A stretch of DNA of 20,442 bases from positions 1 through 20,442 of IMG/VR virus record IMGVR_UViG_3300042516_003920; one strand, given 5' to 3'. The position numbers and the translations under genes are program-made. Shown piece after piece: positions 20,151 through 20,442 of the stretch (positions are counted from its first letter, which is position 1; every line of letters starts with the position of its first letter). This DNA comes from a virus. The notes below the pieces were generated by a model that saw nothing but the letters and a program-made list of their open reading frames with translations, was not told the DNA's origin and made no database searches.

Positions 20151-20442
20151 TGGGCGACTGGCGCAAGAGCAATCTGAAGAACTACCTCGTTGAGGGCATC
20201 CCGCAGATGGAGGCAACCATCCGCAACATGCTGGACGAGGACCTGTCGAAGGCCATCCTGTCAACGCTGCGGGACATCGGCACACCGACACAGGCTGCCC
20301 TGATCCAGCACTACAACAACGCCCCGGCCAAGCACGACAACGAAAGCACCAAGAAGGCCCTGCAGCATCGATGGTGGAACAAGTTCGACCGCAAGGGGCG
20401 TCCGGTTGGCTACAGCCGTTTCCGGATCTTGCGGGATTTGGT
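20150..20442 (+). CDS. Next head-tail or tail gene (partial, runs off the window)
   Basis: The ATG shares a base with the adaptor stop (TAATG), and the frame remains open to the window edge for 97 codons. The visible part is helical: GDWRKSNLKNYLVEGIPQME then IRNMLDEDLSKAILSTLRDIG. A basic segment with HRWWNKFDRKGRP follows. By position it should be the HK97 gp10-like minor tail or tail-completion protein, but the visible residues do not prove this family. Confidence 0.6.
   Translation, partial: MGDWRKSNLKNYLVEGIPQMEATIRNMLDEDLSKAILSTLRDIGTPTQAALIQHYNNAPAKHDNESTKKALQHRWWNKFDRKGRPVGYSRFRILRDL

Overview
The window is part of a tailed-phage genome of the temperate siphovirus type with an HK97-like head. 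It is GC-rich and almost every gene lies on the + strand. Neighbouring genes are packed end to start, with ATGA, GTGA or TGATG junctions at more than a dozen places. No host genes were recognised. High GC and frequent GTG starts suggest a high-GC host, but nothing in the window fixes the phylum.

Layout, left to right. (1) 2-1259: the end of an upstream (presumably tail) operon, with a gene remnant, a 231-aa protein with 23 cysteines, and a zinc-cluster protein. (2) 1256-2760: one small minus-strand membrane protein, then a tyrosine integrase with a complete R-K-H-R-H-Y set. Its long 3' tail runs through an apparent attP site that carries the antisense 3' end of a tRNA gene plus that tRNA's terminator hairpin. 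Phage genes lie on both sides of this site, so the sequence most likely represents the free or circular phage rather than an integrated prophage. (3) 2830-6967: an early operon with a hypothetical protein, a 54-aa sigma-region-4-like protein, a PD-(D/E)XK exonuclease, a RecT/Bet-like annealing protein, a ParB-like protein, an SSB-like protein ending in DIPF, and two small unknowns. (4) 6994-10026: a primase-helicase fusion, a 138-bp cluster of CTCAAGAG-type repeats that may be an origin or operator array, two small unknowns and a Hjc-like resolvase. (5) 10023-11615: a metallophosphoesterase, an HExxH metallopeptidase-like protein and an HNH endonuclease. (6) 11834-20442: packaging and head genes in the usual HK97 order: small and large terminase, portal, prohead protease, two successive HK97-fold major capsid proteins, a small spacer gene, head-tail connector, head-tail adaptor and a partial next gene.

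The exonuclease, annealing protein and SSB-like protein form a plausible phage recombination set, and the primase-helicase and resolvase serve replication. The HNH endonuclease next to the terminase suggests cos-type packaging. The least ordinary features are: two divergent major capsid genes that share the hexapeptide RALSEG at the expected protease-processing point; attP lying inside the integrase reading frame, so that integration should shorten the integrase; the repeat and hairpin cluster after the primase-helicase; and a paired set of cysteine-rich proteins at the operon end. No clear CI-type repressor, lysis gene, CRISPR array or complete tRNA is visible.
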